Position numbers and translations under genes: made by a program. A DNA stretch of 64,000 bases from JAHEJJ01 sp965212205 (GTDB lineage Bacteria > Bacteroidota > Bacteroidia > Flavobacteriales > Flavobacteriaceae), in the NCBI GenBank assembly GCA_965212205.1, contig CBDBUX010000001.1:62001-126000 (forward strand), read 5' to 3'. Of the stretch, positions 62,198-64,000 are shown piece after piece. A model generated the notes under the pieces. That model worked only from the letters and a program-made list of their open reading frames with translations. It had not been told where the DNA came from and did no database searches. Each line of letters begins with the position of its first letter. The first letter of the stretch is position 1.

Positions 62198-62205
62198 TAA
62201 TTTTG
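62198..62205 (+). promoter_or_regulatory. -7 element of brnQ
   Basis: TAATTTTG matches TAnnTTTG and ends 7 nt before the TTG at 62213 and 16 nt before the GTG at 62222. It favours the GTG start if a short leader is needed. Confidence 0.4.
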
Positions 62206-62212
62206 CGTTATC

Positions 62213-63502
62213 TTGGCACATGTGAATCGTACCCGTGAGATACTTTTAACGGCTCTTGCGCTGTTCTCCCTTTTTTTCGGGGCAGGAAATCTGATCCTTC
62301 CCCCACTCCTGGGATATACCGCCGCCGAATCGTGGTGGCTCGTCGGACTGGGATTTTGCCTTTCTGCTGTTTTGATTCCTATCCTGGGGATTCTGGCGCA
62401 CGCAAGACTCCAGGGTACAATGTTCGAATTTGCCAGTGTGGTTTCGCCACGGTTCAGCCTGATTTACTGTTACCTTGTCTACGCCATTTCGATCAGCCTG
62501 CCTTCCCCCAGAACTGCAGCTGTTACACACGAGATGGGCATAATGCCTTTGGCAGACACCTCCTCTCTGACCACCAGTATTGTTTATTTTTCGTTGGTCT
62601 TTTTGTTCGTGATCAACCGGGGTTGGATCCTGGATGTCATCGGAAAATTTCTATCTCCTGCCATATTATTGGTGTTAGTAGGGATAATAGGTGTCGCTGT
62701 ATTCCGATTTCCTTTTGATTTTGATGCTTCAGGTTTTTCGAATCCGATTTCCAGTGGAATTCTTGAAGGATATCAGACCTTCGATGCTATCGGTGCAGTT
62801 GTAGTTGGAGGCGTAATTATTATATCGATCAGTATCAAAGAAAAGGAGATGGATTTTTCAACCAAAAAGAAAATAATCGCGAGAGCTGGTTGGTTAGCCG
62901 GGCTGGGCCTTTTCCTGGTTTATGGTTGCCTGATCCTAACAGGGGCCCTTTTTAACGGAATGTTTTCCGATGATATCAGCCGAACGGCTTTACTGAGCGA
63001 GATCAGTAAAACCACTCTGGGGAATTCTGCCAATCTTCTGCTCAGTTTACTGGTGAGCCTGGCCTGTTTTACCACAGCCGTAGGTATTGTTACAGGAACA
63101 GCAGACTTTGTAAAATCGCGTTACCCTAAGAAGCGCCATGCATATTTGCTCACCGCTGTATTGGGTTGTTCTCTGGGGATTCTTATGGGTCAGTTCGAGG
63201 TCGGATATATCATTGCCGTTGCCTTACCTCCGCTGATGTTTATTTACCCCATAACCATTGTGCTGATCCTACTTAATGTACTCCCTCCGGCTTATACCTC
63301 GTCCTTGATCTATAAAGCGGTAGTCCTTACCACAATTATTTTCAGTATTCCGGATTTCCTGGGAACCCTAGGGCTGGAATTAAGCTGGGTGGCCTGGATC
63401 CCCTTAAGCGGATTTAAAATGGGTTGGGTAATCCCCGCTCTTGCAGTATACCTATTCTTGTTGATCAGGAAGGGAAGAAAGTCCCCATCTTCGTTGACCT
63501 GA
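62213..63502 (+). CDS. brnQ: Branched-chain amino acid transport protein BrnQ
   Basis: This LIVCS-family carrier takes up Leu, Ile and Val with Na+ or H+. The longest form has 429 residues and about 12 membrane helices. The start of the first helix, 'ALALFSLFFGAGNLILPPLLG', shown in part, is the family signature. No ATG is available: the start is a TTG at 62213 or, three codons later, a GTG at 62222; I list the longer form. It stands alone on the plus strand, 26 nt from the convergent aminopeptidase gene. Confidence 0.9.
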   Translation: MAHVNRTREILLTALALFSLFFGAGNLILPPLLGYTAAESWWLVGLGFCLSAVLIPILGILAHARLQGTMFEFASVVSPRFSLIYCYLVYAISISLPSPRTAAVTHEMGIMPLADTSSLTTSIVYFSLVFLFVINRGWILDVIGKFLSPAILLVLVGIIGVAVFRFPFDFDASGFSNPISSGILEGYQTFDAIGAVVVGGVIIISISIKEKEMDFSTKKKIIARAGWLAGLGLFLVYGCLILTGALFNGMFSDDISRTALLSEISKTTLGNSANLLLSLLVSLACFTTAVGIVTGTADFVKSRYPKKRHAYLLTAVLGCSLGILMGQFEVGYIIAVALPPLMFIYPITIVLILLNVLPPAYTSSLIYKAVVLTTIIFSIPDFLGTLGLELSWVAWIPLSGFKMGWVIPALAVYLFLLIRKGRKSPSSLT

Positions 63503-63528
63503 CTTACGAAGTCTGCGCAGTGGGTCTG

Positions 63529-64000
63529 TCAATTGGCATTCATCAAGGTCTCTATTTCCTCCACCTCTATCGGGATATTCTTCATGAGGTTCAGCGGTGC
63601 CCCGGATTCCTGGATCACCACATCATCCTCGAGCCGTATTCCCATTTTCTCATCAGGAATATATATCCCCGGCTCTACAGTAAAGACCATATTGGCCTTC
63701 ATTGGGGTTTTAAGTGCGCCATAATCGTGAGTGTCTAACCCAATATGATGGCTGGTGCCATGCATAAAATATTTTTTATATGCCGGCCAGTTGGGGTCTT
63801 CATTCTTTACATCGGCCTTATCGAGCAGGCCAAGTCCCAATAATTCGGAAGTCATGATATTCCCCACTTCCTTGTGATATTCCTCCCAATCAGCGCCCGG
63901 TACCAGTAATTGGGTTGCCTCGTTCTTTACCCTGAGTATGGCTTCGTATACCTGCTTCTGACGCTTGGTGAACCTCCCGTTGACCGGTATGGTGCGTGTC
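63529..64000 (-). CDS. Aminopeptidase P family protein (M24), C-terminal part
   Basis: The minus strand is open from the stop at 63529 to the right edge, so only the last 157 codons are seen. The N-terminal part visible here, 'GRFTKRQKQVYEAIL', and the M24 metal-site segments match aminopeptidase P: 'FMHGTSHHIGLDTHDYG' (His ligand region), 'VFTVEPGIYIP' (Glu) and 'GIRLEDDVVI' (Glu). It cleaves N-terminal residues before proline. An internal GTG at 63865-63867 is not the real start, because the family sequence continues upstream of it. Confidence 0.92.
   Translation of the reverse strand, partial: TRTIPVNGRFTKRQKQVYEAILRVKNEATQLLVPGADWEEYHKEVGNIMTSELLGLGLLDKADVKNEDPNWPAYKKYFMHGTSHHIGLDTHDYGALKTPMKANMVFTVEPGIYIPDEKMGIRLEDDVVIQESGAPLNLMKNIPIEVEEIETLMNAN

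Noticed and set aside
1..64000. Search for CRISPR arrays, transposase genes, prophage, tRNA or rRNA genes
   Set aside because: No repeat-spacer pattern, transposase motif, phage module, cloverleaf or rRNA segment was noticed in reading the window; a machine search could still find a short tRNA.

Overview
The window reads as chromosome of a Bacteroidota bacterium, most likely Flavobacteriaceae. The promoter elements found are of the Bacteroidota TAnnTTTG type, Shine-Dalgarno sites are largely absent, lipoproteins often begin Cys-Ser-Asn-Asp-Asp or similar, and several families typical of the group occur (DUF2480, DUF3078, DUF6973, a SUF operon ending in a DUF59 gene, paired secreted sortilin-like propellers). 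The DNA is densely coding. I found no tRNA, rRNA, insertion sequence, prophage or CRISPR array.

Layout. 1-138: start of an unknown exported protein leaving the left edge. 515-3202: a LytTR response regulator and its TPR histidine kinase. 3182-11111: housekeeping genes (DUF3109, MarC, a secreted hydrolase, a CtpA-type protease with dCMP deaminase, a TerB-DnaJ protein, bacilliredoxin, PlsC, an HD phosphohydrolase). 11199-23086, all minus strand: two tandem secreted sortilin-like propeller proteins, HemJ, an NtrY-like kinase, a crotonase, a secreted unknown and a radical SAM protein. 23346-33419: bestrophin, P1 peptidase, MATE exporter, ferrochelatase, a giant TraB-domain protein, a DUF1460 protein and a ThuA lipoprotein. 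33468-44687: an AraC regulator divergent from a long haem operon (hemA-C-D-E-DUF6973-F-phzF-B, then a serine hydrolase, a CNNM protein and an alkyltransferase). 44842-49146: lipoprotein, exonuclease, EEP-family protein and HflX. 49209-49433: a strong candidate non-coding RNA gene. 49461-57922, minus strand: the SUF iron-sulfur operon, with an unexpected metallo-beta-lactamase lipoprotein between sufB and sufC. 58060-64000: two propeller lipoproteins, ThiL, a small zinc-ribbon protein, BrnQ and part of an aminopeptidase P.

The common theme is iron. The window holds almost the whole haem pathway after glutamate-1-semialdehyde (hemA, B, C, D, E, F, J, H; hemL is not here) and a complete SUF machinery. 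Closely related palindromes of the form ATTTRGAA-N3-palindrome arm lie upstream of the AraC gene in the AraC/hemA spacer, at the suf promoter and at the radical SAM promoter. They resemble Fur-family operators and suggest one iron-responsive circuit.

The items most worth follow-up are the structured RNA between hflX and the suf operon, the shared palindromic operator, the lactonase-like lipoprotein inside the suf operon, and the roughly 880-residue unrecognised extension of the TraB-domain protein.
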